Below are positions 1-14,600 of a stretch of DNA of 64,000 nucleotides, one piece after another; position 1 is the stretch's first letter, and each line of letters begins with the position of its first letter. The DNA is from Syngnathus acus (taxonomy: Eukaryota > Chordata > Actinopteri > Syngnathiformes > Syngnathidae). The notes below the pieces were generated by a model, which worked only from the letters and a program-made list of their open reading frames with translations, had not been told where the DNA came from and did not search any database. The stretch spans positions 4,695,501-4,759,500 of the forward strand of contig NC_051104.1 of the NCBI RefSeq assembly GCF_901709675.1, given 5' to 3'. Position numbers and translations under genes: made by a program.

Positions 1-2632
1 GACCATGAGGCCCGTCAACTCCAGCAATACCCTGTGAGGCACAAAAAACAAAAACAAAATGAGGACGATTGTTAATCTTTTACCAATATCAGGAAGTGAT
101 CAAATGTTTACATACAGGTGAGCCTGGAGGTCCGGGGGAACCGCGGGGTCCCAGCAAACCTCTTGGACCCTACAAGGAGTGAGAATATTATTATTATCAT
201 TATTTTTATTTATTTATTCATTTGTTTATTTATTAAAATTAAATGTGCTAGAGACCAAACAAGAGCAGATTTGAATCAGATAAATTAAAAAAAAATCTAA
301 TCACTCGTTAAAAAAAATGTGTTGACCAGTGTTATTAATTTGAAAAAATAAATAGATAAATAAACGTACACTGTCGCCAGCCAACCCTCTGGGTCCGATC
401 TCTCCATCCTCGCCCTGGGGGGAGAAACAGACGAATGAGTTTAATAAATGCAAAGTTTGATGCAACTCAAAATAACAGTGGGTGACTTCAGATTAGGGTT
501 TTATTTTTGCTTCCGTTCTACCAATTTGTGTTTTCAAAATCAGATGCACTTACTCTCTGTCCATCCTCTCCAGGAGATCCTGGGGGTCCCATTGGTCCTG
601 GCTCACCCTAATTTAAAAAAAAAAAGAAAAGAACATTAAGAAATTCTTGATGATCTCACATCATTTAATGGCTTTTGTTCATTCTTTTCCCTTTCCTGAC
701 ATTTGCAGGTTGTCAGTCATCATACTGGAATTTCACAATTTTTAACACTAATTCAAATATGATGACAACCAAATCTATTGCAGCACAAGTAGGACTGGCC
801 AACACTCATAATAAAATTCATTTTCAATTAAACATTTGGAAATTATAACAAACACCATTGATGGCTCACATTAAAGATATTAGAAATTCATTTACAAGAT
901 AAAACATAGCTGTATTTACCCTGTGTCCTTTTTCACCAGGCAGTCCGGGAAGTCCATCAAAGCCTCGGTCACCCTGTTTTTTTTGGGGTTTTTTATGACA
1001 ACAATGTCAACTCACAGCCGCATAACATTCAGATTGCACAATTTTGCAGACATAACTGCTAGTAAATCTATTTAGTACCTTGCTGCCTGGCTCTCCTGGC
1101 ATCCCACGTCCACCATCGGCTCCGGCACGACCCTAAAAACAAAAGAAAACAACAACAATAATAAAAATAAAAATAATAATTGTAAAAAAAAAAAAAGAAT
1201 TGTAAAAAAATAAAAAAGTACAGGGTAAATTCAAGGTAAATTAAAGTGGTATTAAAAATCAACAATCTCCTATTTTATGATTATTATTTATTGCTAATAC
1301 CTACTTTATTTTAATTAGGAACCAATTAGGTCAAGCTGCTTGGCGGGTGAGACATATTGGGCCCGCACGTCACCTATTCGCTTTCTGACTCATTTTGACA
1401 TTTTCAGACAGATTAAAGAGGCCGGCAATTGATCCGATGATTGGAAGCTGTACGGGCCTTTAAGCAAGCTATTGTTTGTTGGTTTGTAAATAATCCTCTC
1501 AGTGTTTGAGCAGCAGGTCCAAACAAGTCCACATGAACAACAAACACTGTACAGTGAGAGTGGACGGGTCATTGAGGTCACTCACCCTTTTGCCAGCTTT
1601 TCCCATTTGTCCTGGTGGCCCTTGGACGCCGCGGGGCCCCTTATAGACACACACACACACAAAAAAAACCCATCAGCAACTTTGAGTGACTTTCTATTTC
1701 CTTTTTTAAACACATCCTTCTCACCTGAGGACCGGGATCTCCACCTTCACCTTTGAGTCCAGTTGAGCCAGGTAGACCCTTGACAGATGATAGGACAAAT
1801 TAAACCAATTGTCTGGAAAATTGTCAGCATAATTTTCTCCAGCAATGGCAGGATTTATTTGAGGGTAACCACTAGAGGGAAGTGTTTAACTACATTAAAT
1901 CTCGCTGTATGTGACTCAAGATTGACACGGACTTGCGAGACTGTGGGCAAACATGTCCTGGAAGTGTCAATATAAATTTGTTTTGCTAAAATTATTATAC
2001 GTCTATGTTCTATACGGCAACAATAAAATAAAAGCACACAACTAATAAATATTAAAATCTCAATCCACACACAATGCAGCAAAATGTTTCTTTTTTTTAT
2101 TTGTATTTTTTTTTTGGGATAATTACACTTGGACCCAAGCCAGTGAAAGGTAGATTTCACAGAGGCCCTGTCCATGCGCTTTTTGCAGCAGATAATGATG
2201 GCTCGTGTATCAACAAGCCCAAAAAATAGAGGTAGTGGAAGGTGGGAGGTAGACAGAAGTATATTTTCTAAGCAGCTGGGAGCACCTAGATAGCAACAAG
2301 CAGGTTGAGCCTCAAAACGCTGATGCAGCAATATTTCCATACTTCCATCTGGTACAATTAAATGGTGCCATCATCACAATAATGATCGCTTAATTTATGT
2401 ATAATGAAAAAAATCAACTTTACTATCTGTTAGTAAAATAAAACATGTTGACAAAAGGACCTACATTCTTAACATGTTTCATTGATGATGCTTTTGTTGA
2501 ATTGGAGGCTGAAAGGTACAGGAGTGATATAAAAAAAAAAAAAATCAAGGTAAATAGTCGAAAGAAGTTACTCACCACTGGCCCTGATCTTCCTGTCAAG
2601 CCCATCGGCCCTGGGGGTCCCCTCATAGCCAG
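1..2632 (-). CDS. col11a1: col11a1 exons 14-22: N-terminal part of major triple helix
   Basis: Exon 2576-2632 (57 bp) encodes [19 protein letters not shown] and opens the major helix. It is followed by 54-bp exons at 1725-1778, 1586-1639, 1079-1132, 920-973 and 554-607, a 45-bp exon at 370-414, a 54-bp exon at 116-169, and the first 31 bp of the next at 1-31. Every codon triplet begins with Gly and there is no Gly interruption in about 50 Gly-X-Y triplets. The 54/45-bp pattern is the ancestral fibrillar collagen exon unit. The terminal [10 protein letters not shown] matches GMAGVDGPPG in human, so the window ends a few dozen triplets into a helix of about 338. Confidence 0.94.
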
Positions 2633-5600
2633 CTGAAAGGTAAACATGACTGATATAATATTCTGTGTATAGTATTTACTCTATTTGGATTCATATTTTA
2701 ACAATGTATGTATTTGTTCTACTAAAATGTAGCTTTTTAAATTTCCATGTCCTTGTCCACTTACTCTAGCCTGGGAAAGGATGGCTTGAGCTTGGGCTTC
2801 TTGGGCCGACACCACCGGACCCTTCTCACCATCGCCACCGAAGCGGAACTGTTACACACAAATATACACACACAAAGGCCATGAAAAGGTTCCTCGGTGC
2901 GTTACTAATTGTCCCTCGTTATTCGGTGGGACAAAAATAACTGATTAATATTGGTAGAACTTACTGGCAGCATCAGCATGGTACCGGGAGGTCCGGCCAT
3001 GCCGTCAGCTCCGGGCAAACCGGCACGACCCGGAGGACCCTATGGTGGATCGCGTGGAAAGAATAAATTGATGTAAATAGATGGAAATAGTTTTTATTTT
3101 CGCATTAGAACAATTTGATTTGACAGGACAAAGACATTTTTCAGGTATTGTGCAAACATAGCAATTTTGACCTACGGGTCACCATAACCGATTAAGTGAT
3201 TAGAATGCATACGCAATGAAATCCGGTGCTAGATGTAATTAACTTTAGCAGCTGCTCGGATCATAATTAAGTTAAAACAACAAGAAAATAAGAAATGCAT
3301 TTGACACACTTATCAATGCAGGATAAAGCTATTGGAAAATAACATGGATGTAAATATAAGTTTAATTTAATGACCAAGAAGTGGAACGTAATGGTGTCAA
3401 AAGTCACAAATCTAAATTCAAATTTAAAAAATTGAAACTCACTCTGTCACCAGGATCCCCAGAAGTACCAGGGGGTCCTTGTAGGCCTAAGGGACCGGGA
3501 AGACCCTTTTCAAAAACAGAGAATAATGTGATAATCAATTCAGGTGACCATTGTGTTGTGGAAAACAACAACTGAGAAGGTATTTCTATTTTTTTGAATC
3601 ATTTATACTCACAGCTGGGCCAGGAGGTCCTGGTGGTCCTTCAATCAGCATACCCTTGAGAAAACAAACATTGGCAGTAGAAAAACAGTGTGTTTAAACA
3701 AACATATTTACTCCAATTTGTCGTATTTTACACGACAGCAGGGGGAGTAAAATTCAGATCGACTCAAGATTAGAGTTCCTGAGCACGATGGGGGTCTTAC
3801 AGGTTCAATCACAGCAGGCTCGCCCTTCTCTCCCTTTTGGCCAAAGGCTCCTCCGGCTCCAGCAACCTGTAGTAGTAAAGAAAATGGCGGCACATTTTAC
3901 TCCATCCATCAAGACTGTATATATGTGGGAGCCAGAGGTCGGATTTGACACTGGAAGAAAATAATCAGGCAAATAAATGTTAGTTATCTGGAGCAAGAGT
4001 GAACCCCTGGACTTGAAGTGGAGCAATGGTGTCAATGGTGATCAACTAGTTATTACTAACATGCAAACCCCAATCCAAACAATCCTAATCATGTGATTGA
4101 TGGTTAGGTGTGGAGAAATGATTTCAGAATGTATGAAGTGAAGCATTCCGTGAAAACAAACCCAAACAATGAGGTCAATCAAATCACCGGCAAACCATCG
4201 GCACGACCGGCGCAACATGCCAGTGATTCGTTACTCATGCCAACGAGAAAATATAATCAGCACGTGCACACATGCACACACCCCTCAGTCTCCAAATCGG
4301 GGCGCGAATACTTACGGCGCTCTCAGAAACGTCCGTTTCAGCAGCCACCCCGGGCCCCAATTCCTCATCATAGGCGGTAGACGGTTTCGAGGGGGCGGGG
4401 CCGTACTCATCATATGCCCCATAATCATACAACCTGTTGTCAACCTCTCCCAAGTCATACTCCTTTAGGTCATCGTATTCCTTCAAGTCATATGCTTCCA
4501 CACCAGTGTCCACCTTTTCCGCCGTTTCTTGGACAACGGCGGGATCCGGAGCAACGGGAGGGGCTTGGGTGACATAATCACCGACAACATCCTCCTCTAC
4601 AGCCTTGGGTTGTTAGAAAAGCGAAGAAAGGAAGCAATGGCCAGCAGAATGTTAGTTGAGCAAATTGAGTATTTTTTTTATTTTTAATCAAATATTTTGA
4701 AATATATGGTAACACCTTAAGTATTAAAAAAAAGGAAGATTTCATACTACACAATACAAAAGGTGTTATCATTATAAACACAATCAAACTAGTGTTAATA
4801 TACACTATTTCTGCCTTTTTTTTTTGGGTTCCATATGACATATTCATCTTGAAACCCAAAAAAATTTTGCAAGCTCAGTCATTCACGATTGCAACCAACC
4901 GCTAAACCATGATCATTTCTTTCTAGATTCAATTTTGGTAGGTAAAAAAAAAGAATGTGATTATACAGGTTTGATTGTCACTAATTGATGTCTCTAAATG
5001 AAAATTTGGAAGAAGCCTGGGTAATCACATCCACATCATCAAAATATGCGGTAGGCAAAGCAAGCTGATAGCTGGCTGTGGGGAAGATTTGGTTTTTGTT
5101 GAGCGGACCAAAAAATAATACAAAACCAAGCTGCTTCGATGACGAGGGAATGGAGCATATCTCACAATCTTATATTCAAATTATTTCCAATTTTAGGTTT
5201 ATTTTTTTTCCAGATGTTTTAGGGCGTAGATGTCCAACCAGACAGCGTATAAAGTCTCTTAGTTTGAATAAAGATTTTAAAACCAACTAACCAAAAATAA
5301 GTTAGTCTATTTAAATCTTTAGACTATTTTTAAGCAGGGTACAACCCAAAAGACGCACCAATTTCACTGAAATAGTTGTGTCTTCACATACCAGATACCT
5401 TCTCGGCCAAAATCCTCCTGGACAGAATTTCCCCTAAAACTATTTTATTTAATTAGAATGAATATAAAAGTTACCTCAATGGATCCATGCGTGGCAAAGG
5501 GGGACTGAGTCTGAGAATCATCTACAGTTCCGTAGTCAATGCCTGTATTGTAATCTTCTACATTGCTTAGCTGAGGCATGTTGAAAAAAGGAAAGAAGAA

Positions 5601-8600
5601 TAAAGCAAGGGTTAACACAAAGATAGGTTTGACCCGGCCTGGGGGGGTTATTTGCTAAAGGGCCCCTTCCAAAGCTGACTACCGCTAGTGCTACGCGGAA
5701 GAGGTTAGGGAGCTTGCATCACAGATTTTCTCTTGGAAATCTTGATGGGTTTCTTTTCTCAACTTGATCCTTTACCCTAAAACCGCCTCGGGGTCGCGCC
5801 GGCGCTGTGGCTTGGTAGCCAGGCATCTGTCGCTTCTTCTTAGCGGCAAACTTTTTAGTCGGTGTTTTTTTGCCAGCAAAGAACTTTAAGGGCTTGGCCT
5901 TAGTTTTACTGAGGGACTTTCGGGTCCTCTTCTTTTTCATGGAGACACTACGTTTGGTTCTCTGGAAGAGGGGGGGCGGCGACAAAACAAACAGCAAGAC
6001 AAACATTCAAGAGTGGGAATGATTTTAAGGCACAACTTGTGAGTGGTGTTCAAATTTTGTCATCCAGATCGTGACTTTTTGAACCACAACAATTGGGCGT
6101 GTAACAACAATCACAGACTGTGCCTTTCATGCAACACAGATTCCGTGTTGGGACATATATCGACGATTTTGGGACAGATGCAGATTTAAATATTTGCTTC
6201 CCGGCTTTTGGAGTAAATAAAATTCGCCGCAATTTTGAAACATTTCAGGTGATTGGAAAGACATGCTGGACGGGATTCAGTTTGGTTGAAGCCTCGTAAG
6301 ACAAAGATGTTTGACGCATGACAATGTTTATATGCACGTTCACAAGTCAAGCTAATTGACAAAGAAAAAAAAAGATGCTATCATTATAATTCATATTAGT
6401 ACCAATTTATTTATTCAAAGGATTCCCATAGTTAGATAACATAACCAAACAATCAATCAAAACCAGGCTTATTAAATTCAGTACTTGGAATATCAACGTG
6501 CATATAAACATAACATTAAGAAACGGACAACACAAAAGACAAACCAAAGAACGAAGAGAAACGACACGTTGCTTTTCCTTTTTTCATTTACCTGCGGCTC
6601 AGAATACTCATCATCGGTAGGAACGATGTCACTGGCTCCCTCAGCATAATCATAGAACTGAGAGTATTCTAAATCATCAGTAGTGAACTAAAGATGTTGA
6701 CAGAGAGAGAGAAAGAAAGGGAGGGAATGAACGTGTTAACATTAGCCACAAGGATGCAGGGTGAGAAGACGTTGCATCCAATGCAACCATTAAAAGCATG
6801 TTAAATAGGTCGAACCAAATAATTGCATTATTTGTATGTTTTAAAAAAATATTAAAAATGGTCAGTACAGTTTTTTGTTTTTACATTCATAATCCCTGTA
6901 TGTGTAACAGAAGGATGGAGTTAGAGGTTGCAAAATAAATAAATCAATAAATCAAGCGTTACTGAATAAGGGAGCGGCTTGAACGTGGCGAGCAGATGAG
7001 CGGAATACGGAAACAGGCTCCGATGTTTAAGACACGATGTTTAAAGAGGTCATAAAGTGGTGGAATACAAAAGGCAAACTTCAAAGTCCCTATATTCCAG
7101 CTGCATTTTTTTAGTACATAGTAATGCAAGTTTCTCATGGAAAGCACGTAATTACATGCTTCAGAGCATCTAAGGTCAATTAAATGAAAGATTTATTGCA
7201 GACAAGCATGCATCTCTTCACTGGATTTAAATCTTATAAGTAACATGTTTGGTTAATTATTTTTTTCTGTGCATCCTTATAAGCTTAATAAGAAGGAAGA
7301 AAGAATGATTAGAGTTAGGTAGATGGATTGAAACCAAATGACTCTTTCCAACACTAATAAAAAATAAAGCGGACCCTCTCGACACTTTACCTACAGAGTG
7401 CCGGTCAACTTCAGATACTGCACAGGTGTCCACAGGTGAGCCTATTCAAGCATGTGCATGTGGAAACACCTTGAACCAGGTATATGCAACAGCATGCTTT
7501 GACAGCTGACTGAGGCCACTTGCTATGACATCACACGGGAGTGGAATGCTGTGTAGGTGTGTACAGTTACAGTGTCTAGTTCGGCACTTAAAAGTAACCA
7601 CAACGTTATTAATGTGCACACTGTACATAATTTTTAACATTTTTATATTACACTGATGTGTAAACTGATTTAATTAAAGTCTATGTGGAAATGGTGAAAC
7701 CTGCTGAAAAGAAATCATTGGAGTATGAAAATAGACAAGGGTCTTAAACAGGTACTTTGCGGAACCCCGTCCCACTCTCCCTGATTGGCTGACCTCTTCC
7801 TGCGGCTGCTGGGCCTGCAGGGATTCGCCGTGGGGGGTGTCACAGTCCGGGCTGTAATGTTCACAGTAGTCGTACGCTGCTTTGGAGTCAGCAATGATCA
7901 GAAGTTGTTGGATGTCACCCTGTGGAAAGTAGAACAAATATGTTCGGATTAGCTCATGGAAGTGTTTACTTAGTAAGCGTCAGAGACAAGATGAAGCTTC
8001 GATCTTGGAAAACAATGTCATAGGTGATGTTGGGACTCCCACAACAATAATGTAAAATTATAGGTGACATCTCTCGGGACTTTACAGATTCTGGCAGTAT
8101 AAACAAACAACATAATCAGCAGGTTACACCTTTTTACTCAATAACAACTGGCACAAATTATAATGATTCAAATACGCCAAATATCTATAATATTGAAAAC
8201 TACAGTTAAGTATTTAAGATCACCGCCTACTACTGTGCCACTTCAAGCCATTGACCAGCAGAGGCATTTTTGCAAATCTTTAGTAAACGAGGCCAATAGT
8301 GTCAATGATGATTACCAGTCAAACATGAGAGGAGAAAAGCAGGCTGTAACTTGCTAGGAGAATGTGAGCATGTATCCCCCCGCATAAAAATGTCATCTAT
8401 GGATCCTGAGCACGTAGCTTCATATAAACATCTATTTGCTAAGACTTGCAGTGCCCCTTGTAAATCTCTTTGTTTAACCATCCATCAACATCTTGCACCA
8501 TTTCAGCTCTTAAGATTCCTTCTTGGGCGCCTCTATTTTTAAAAAAGGGATTTTATTTCTCTACATATACGGCTATTAAGGTAGGATTGGCCGTTTGAGA

Positions 8601-11600
8601 AATAACTAATGTGTGTGTTTGTGGAAACCAGACAGGAAAGGATAGATCAAGATTTGGCCAGATTCAAGCTGACATGTATTACCTCATGTGTCACCCTAAG
8701 ACCAACAGTGAATGCTTGAACCCCGGCCTAGAGTCAGTTCTAATTAGTCCACATCTGTGAGCCACCCGTTTACACACAAATACACAGTGGCAACGTGGTG
8801 TTTAACCCTCAAACAAAATCATTACCATACAGAAATTGTAATGATTATCTCTTCTACATGGTGGGATAAATAAATTGACACCATCATTAAATCTGCTTGC
8901 TTCTTGGAAACCAATTTGCCGCATTGACCTTTCTTTCCAGGGAAAAATAACATTGCAGCCATATCATTTGGCAAAGACGAGCCAATTCACAAGATCAAGC
9001 AGGGGCAAGTTCAAAACTGCCAAGAGGGGGAACACCGAGAGGAACCCGGAGACAGACAGGCGGGCGGCGGTTGAGAGAGAGTAGCTGCGACGGCAAAATA
9101 TGTTTTGTGCAGGGTTAGGGTTAAGGTTAGGGTTTGGGAGTCTTCGGGTCTGTCTTCTACTGCTGAGATAAAATCTTTGGGCAAGTTCCCCGTCTAAAAT
9201 CAGCAAAAGTCAAATATAATCACGCAGCAAGTATTGGTCGAGCACTCATCAACATCTTGGTGTACCTTTGCCTCGGGCTACATTAAATGTCAGTCATGGG
9301 CAACCTTCCTTTTGTCTGACCCTGGCCGGCTATAATTAGACATCCCCCGTACAACAATTAGCCAAACCCCTTGAAGGTCAACACAGATATGCACACGCAC
9401 ACACACGTACATTAGGTAGCTCTGAAACTCACGAAATAGTGACGCGGTAAAATAGACGTCTACTTCTGGATCGGTACGTTCTAAGCAGGAAACGAAGGAA
9501 CAGACAGGTATGTATATCTTCACACAGCTAAGTCATGTCACCTTTACATGAATAGGTGGTCTCATTTCTGTGGCGAGGTTGCAAGGTAGGAGGGGAGGTG
9601 GTAGCGGGAAGGACAGAATACACAGGGAGGGGAGGAGATGAGGAAGTGATGAGGAGGAGGGGGGGAATGAAAGACTTCCATTCATCTGAAGCAGATTCCT
9701 TTCCAAAGGTGGCCACCTCAAACCTGGGCCAGATAGGTATGAATAGACGTCTATGCAGAATACAGGTCATCATGGCGGTAAGAGTAAATATGGGCAATAT
9801 TTGAATCTTATTTGATGTACAGTACAAATGTTGCCTACAGCAGATGTTGATTAAAATGTCTATCTATCCCTGTTGACACGATTTAGCATATTCTTAATAT
9901 TTCAAGCGTAGAAAGGCATCAGTGTCTCTCAGACCCCAAGCTTCGTTACCAACAAAAATACTTTCAGCAAAACTGCTTTCACTGTTTATTTTCTCATTGT
10001 AAGCGTGTGTATGCTTAAGACTTCGGTATTTCCTTCCCCCTTTACATCCCAGCATGCAATAGGCCCTGTGGATTTGCCCCGAAAGCGGGGACAGAGAACA
10101 GACAGGAAACCTGTTCCAAAAACCACACAGCGAAGACCCTGTTGGCGTACTCACGGCTCCTATTTTCAGCACGTCCACTTTTGTCAGCCTCTGACTGCCC
10201 TCACTGTTTCATACAGATGTTGCTTTCAGGGCTCTCTCGTCAAGGTAATCAAAACTGACGGCTTATGGGAGTAAATCAGGATTTTAAGTAAATTGTGCCT
10301 GGGTCAACTTTTTATGCTCTTCGAGTCCCGATGGCAATGAGGAAGCATACTGACGACACAAACAAAATGGCGTCCGAATAATGGTTGCTCATAAACAAAC
10401 CAGCCCTCTCTCAAAAGTAAACATAGCCTCTCGGTGACCTTTCCTTTCCACCAGAGAGAACCAAAAGTGTCATTATTTGATCATTCTTCACACCTCTATC
10501 CTCACATAACCCCGTTTTACAGATTCACAATAGAGCCCAAACAAAAACCTTTTAAGAATTCTGCCAACTGTTTCTAATTCCAAGACGCCCAAACACAAAC
10601 CACTCAGAATATTACCTGGAAAAACTCCTGGTCAAGGATTCTGGTACCAAAGACAGTAATCCCATCGGTGCTGATGGAGGTCTGGTCACTTCTGAGGAGA
10701 GGTTTGATGATCTTCTTCTTGCAGTCCACAATGATGGTGACTGTCTTTTTCTCCACACTAATAGCAACACGGTGCCACCTGTTTAACAGCAAAAAAATGG
10801 AAGATGGGAAAAATTATTTACCCGATTATTTTGGTACATCTCGATATAAAACGGGCTAACTGGGGTCACACGTGAGTATGACACCTCCTTCCACTTTGGA
10901 GCATTTACCAGTGTGCTTAAGAGCTATTACATACCAGGCAGCAGTGGACCACATTCTTGCCCCCACACTTTGGCCTTGTTTAACACAGGATTACACTCAT
11001 TAAACTCCAAACTTAATCCTCCTTCTGGGTTACTCGGCATGACAGACACGGTGAACATTGTGGAAAGTGTGTGTCGGAATCCAGGAAGACTTGCCTCACC
11101 AGAGCAGGAGGCATACAGTCAAAACATTGTTCTGGGGTGGAAGATGAGACTTGGCACCAATGAAAGCTCAATCCAGGCATTAATCACACATCTATATCGG
11201 ATCACGTATGAGTTGATTTCCTCTCGTAAATCTCGTAATGTTGGTTGCGTTTGAACGAGACTCGTACAGCATTCCGATAACACAGTTTAGAGGAAAATAA
11301 ACGTGCTACAGCCCGGAAGGATTACCCGTCACATTATATGCTAGCAAAGTATCAGCTAACTTCAAATGGTTTGTATCGAGGAAGTCGAGTTTCAATAATT
11401 CTACCGAGCAGTTTTTCAAATGAATGGTGGTTTATTTCCGCAAACGCCAATACAATCTCCTCTAAATGTATTAATTTCTCAGCAGCCTTTTTGTTTATTT
11501 ATTCCCTTTTATCCCTGCACAAGGGTTCATGTCAGCTAAGGCAAAGCTCTTTGTGAGAACTCGAGGATTTCTGAACCCGGGAGCATGTAATCAGTTTTAT

Positions 11601-14600
11601 GCTAAAAGGTTATAAGCACCGTTCCTGGTTGGGTGAGGTAATCCAAGAGGTTACCAAAAAAAAAAAAGGTGGGGGGGTAGCACTGCTTTCTGCAGCACTC
11701 TCGCTAAAATAACAGAGGCAGTGAGTTCATGGATGAGGTCAGGTTGCCCATTGCAGTCCCTGCTGTGCCCCTGTAATCCAGAGTCCCTCGCCTGTCTCTG
11801 TGCCCAAAGACCCCCGAGGAGAAGGATAAGCCAGCCATGGGCACCTATGGTGCATCAATGGAAAAACCGCCATTGGTTTCTTGCTTTTGTCCAACCACTG
11901 GAGATCAAGCGTGAGACCATGACAACGTAAAAATATTTTTTTCTTACATGCCATGTCACTTCCCTGCAGATTTCTACACTCATGCATGACGGGGTTTTTT
12001 TTTTACTCAATGTGTTTTTGACGTACTTTCCATCAGCAAGGTTGAGTGTACGGAATAGAGGGTAGTCCTGCGGGGCTGGCTTTCCATTCTGATCCTCATA
12101 CAGGAAGACAGGTGAGCGTCCCACTTCGATCCCCAGCTGCTGGACCCCCTGCCCGTTGTAAATAGACAGCAGGAAGGACTGGAGGCCAGACTTGGGGCGT
12201 ACTGTAGTCACGATGGAGAAGTCCTCAGGGAAAACACCTTCTGTGAAGACAGAGACGTTATTGGAGTTGTCCTTTTACTCAAATATAATAAGACAGCCAT
12301 ATTTTTAGTCTTACCAGGGAATAGCTGCGTGGTAGGGGCACTGATCTGGATCTGCTTGCCAACTCTGTAAGCAGCGTCCGGCTTTGATGCTCTTCGGTTT
12401 GTGCAAAATCCTGATGTTTTTGTCACTCCTTCTGGGTAATTGTGAAATTCTAATACTTTTAGCACATCCACTTCCTGTGCTGTTAAAAGACACAAAAGAA
12501 ACAACTGTTAGGTCGCAGGACTGCTTGTGTAAATACATCCAAAACTCCCCAAAACATCTCCGTTTTTTTTCCGAAAACCCTTCAGGCCAAGTAAACAATA
12601 TGCCAACTGAGCTCCATTCTTGCACCAGTGTAGGTTTACCTGGATAAGAGTCTCCTCGAGTTTTCCATTCTCTTCCATTTGATGGCCTGCACATAAAGGA
12701 GCCTGTGTGGCACAGTCGTACCCGCTGAGACCCCCGTGAAAGCGCTATGACCTTGCTTCTTGTTCAAAACCAACCCCTCTCCGTAAATATAAAACAACTT
12801 TGTCCAAATGAGTGTTATTCTATAACCCAATTAAAAAGTCAACAGGAAAAAAAAACATGATAAATAGAAGCCACGCCCCCTATAAAAAGAATACTACTGT
12901 ACAGGGAGAGGGAAGCCACGCCCCCTTTTTGGTTGGCATGTGCAGGTTTAATCCCTGTAACGGTCTCTTGAACTGCTGAATACAAGGGGATCTTTGCTAT
13001 TCTCCTCTGAAAAGCACGTGGTGTGGGCACAAGTCCCTGTTTCAACATGAATCTAATCCCGGTCGACAATAAGACGGGTGCCACAAGCACGCCTTAAATG
13101 CAAGATCATAATGCATATTATCCTTAGTTGAGATTCTGCAGATCACATGACTCCGACACCTCAAATGGCTACTTCTATTTCCACAAATTGTAACTCATTC
13201 TCTACCATCGACGGCTATAGTCGTCAATTTTTAACTGGCAGCAAATGAGTTAACTGTTATACAACCAGTGTGTGATCCCTGCTTGCCACTCTGCTATAGA
13301 AAACAAATGTAAAACATACCAAGGCACAAGGAAAGATCTCATCATTGAAGACTCTAACCGAGGATGGAGCTTACTTTGGAGAGTGAACTGAGGAAATTAT
13401 TGTGAGCTCCTGCTGAGTTCCTTTCCGTGGAAACGCCGCTTGATCCAGATGTGGCATTTTGGCGGAGCTGCAACGCTCACACTTGAGCGGTCCGAAAATG
13501 TTAATAATCGCAATTGAATGTGCTGAATTGAGGTGACACTGAAGGGCGGTTAGCATAGCGACCAACATTTACAGATTGGTGGAGAGAGAAACAAATGATG
13601 AGACATCCTTATGCAAATCTTGAGAAGGGGAGGAGTGATATGACACATGACTGTTGGACACATTTGATATTTTGCCAATTACAGGTGTAATCACTTGCTA
13701 TCAACATTCTCATCGCAGGTGAAACATGAAGCAGATCAAACCTGCAATGAACCTGTCATTCCAAGCTTGTACATCTTCACACAAATATGCTAGTAAATGA
13801 AAGGAGGACCTTTTCACCTGCAGCTCCCTGAGACTCCAATAATATGTCTCTCACCTGCGCTCCCGCTTCCCTTTCCTAACCAACATTGGGACCTTTCAAA
13901 CGAGAATGTTTTGTAATACTAAAAAAAGTCTACATTTCTTTTAAGTTTTGCTTCATTGAAACACTAAAGTGGAATCGTCTATATTATTATAAATATTTGT
14001 CAGCATCATTATAAGGCGTCTGAAAATTCCGATAATTTCCAATCATTTCCAAACAAGGTAAAACAAGAAGCTGATTAGCCGTTGTTTCCCGCTTGAGCAC
14101 ATTATGTGCAGAAGACGTTGAAAATGCTAGCTTTGTCTTGTGGAATGCACATCTGAACCTGCGCCCCGGGGGCTGAGAAAACATGTCAGTACACCGCTAG
14201 ATGGAGAGGGCACCCTGCAGAAACAGCTTCGACTGTCACGAAGACCTCCGAAAAGAACATATTTGACCGTTAAAATCAAGAAGGAGATATTCATCAGTTT
14301 AAACTGTCAAATTTGCTTCTTTCCACACCTATGGAGTCATTACGAAGCCCAAACTAAATTGCCAATGTTGATAAATTATCCGTGGAGAGTCAGCAATAAT
14401 TCAGAACCTTGCAAGGCTGTCAACTCAACCTGCATCCATGCCTGCTCTTTGAAAGCTTCTAAATCATAGGGAAGTGCAACAAGGACCATCATCAAATAAC
14501 TGCTCACCACTTAGAGGGGGAAGAAGCATTCCCACACAAGACACACATCGGCCAGTAGACCGAGCGAAGAAAAAAAAACATCTAAGTGCAAAGTTGAGAG

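Larger units (their letters stand above)
608..7793 (-). other. col11a1: col11a1 introns over 300 bp in the variable and helix regions
   Basis: Introns longer than 300 bp here are 6688-7793, 5962-6591, 4604-5474, 3867-4315, 3040-3442, 1779-2575, 1133-1585 and 608-919. They are AT-rich with poly-A/T tracts and short low-complexity runs. The short introns between collagen exons fit a compact teleost genome. I see no additional exon in them. Confidence 0.7.
7920..12026 (-). other. col11a1: col11a1 introns 3 and 4
   Basis: Apart from exon 4 this stretch is intronic. Intron 3 is 10779-12026 and intron 4 is 7920-10615. Intron 4 carries a degenerate telomere-like tract (9111-9138) and a GA-rich, GGAGG-repeating tract (about 9580-9670). 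No RNA gene or open frame with family similarity was seen. Confidence 0.75.

Noticed and set aside
1855-2340. 161-codon minus-strand open frame inside col11a1 intron 14
   Set aside because: No recognisable similarity, low-complexity composition, and intronic position between well-defined collagen exons.
12470-12476. Alternative acceptor for col11a1 exon 2 at the nearer CACAG
   Set aside because: It breaks the reading frame from exon 1; the TTTTAACAG acceptor a few bases upstream keeps it and has the pyrimidine tract.
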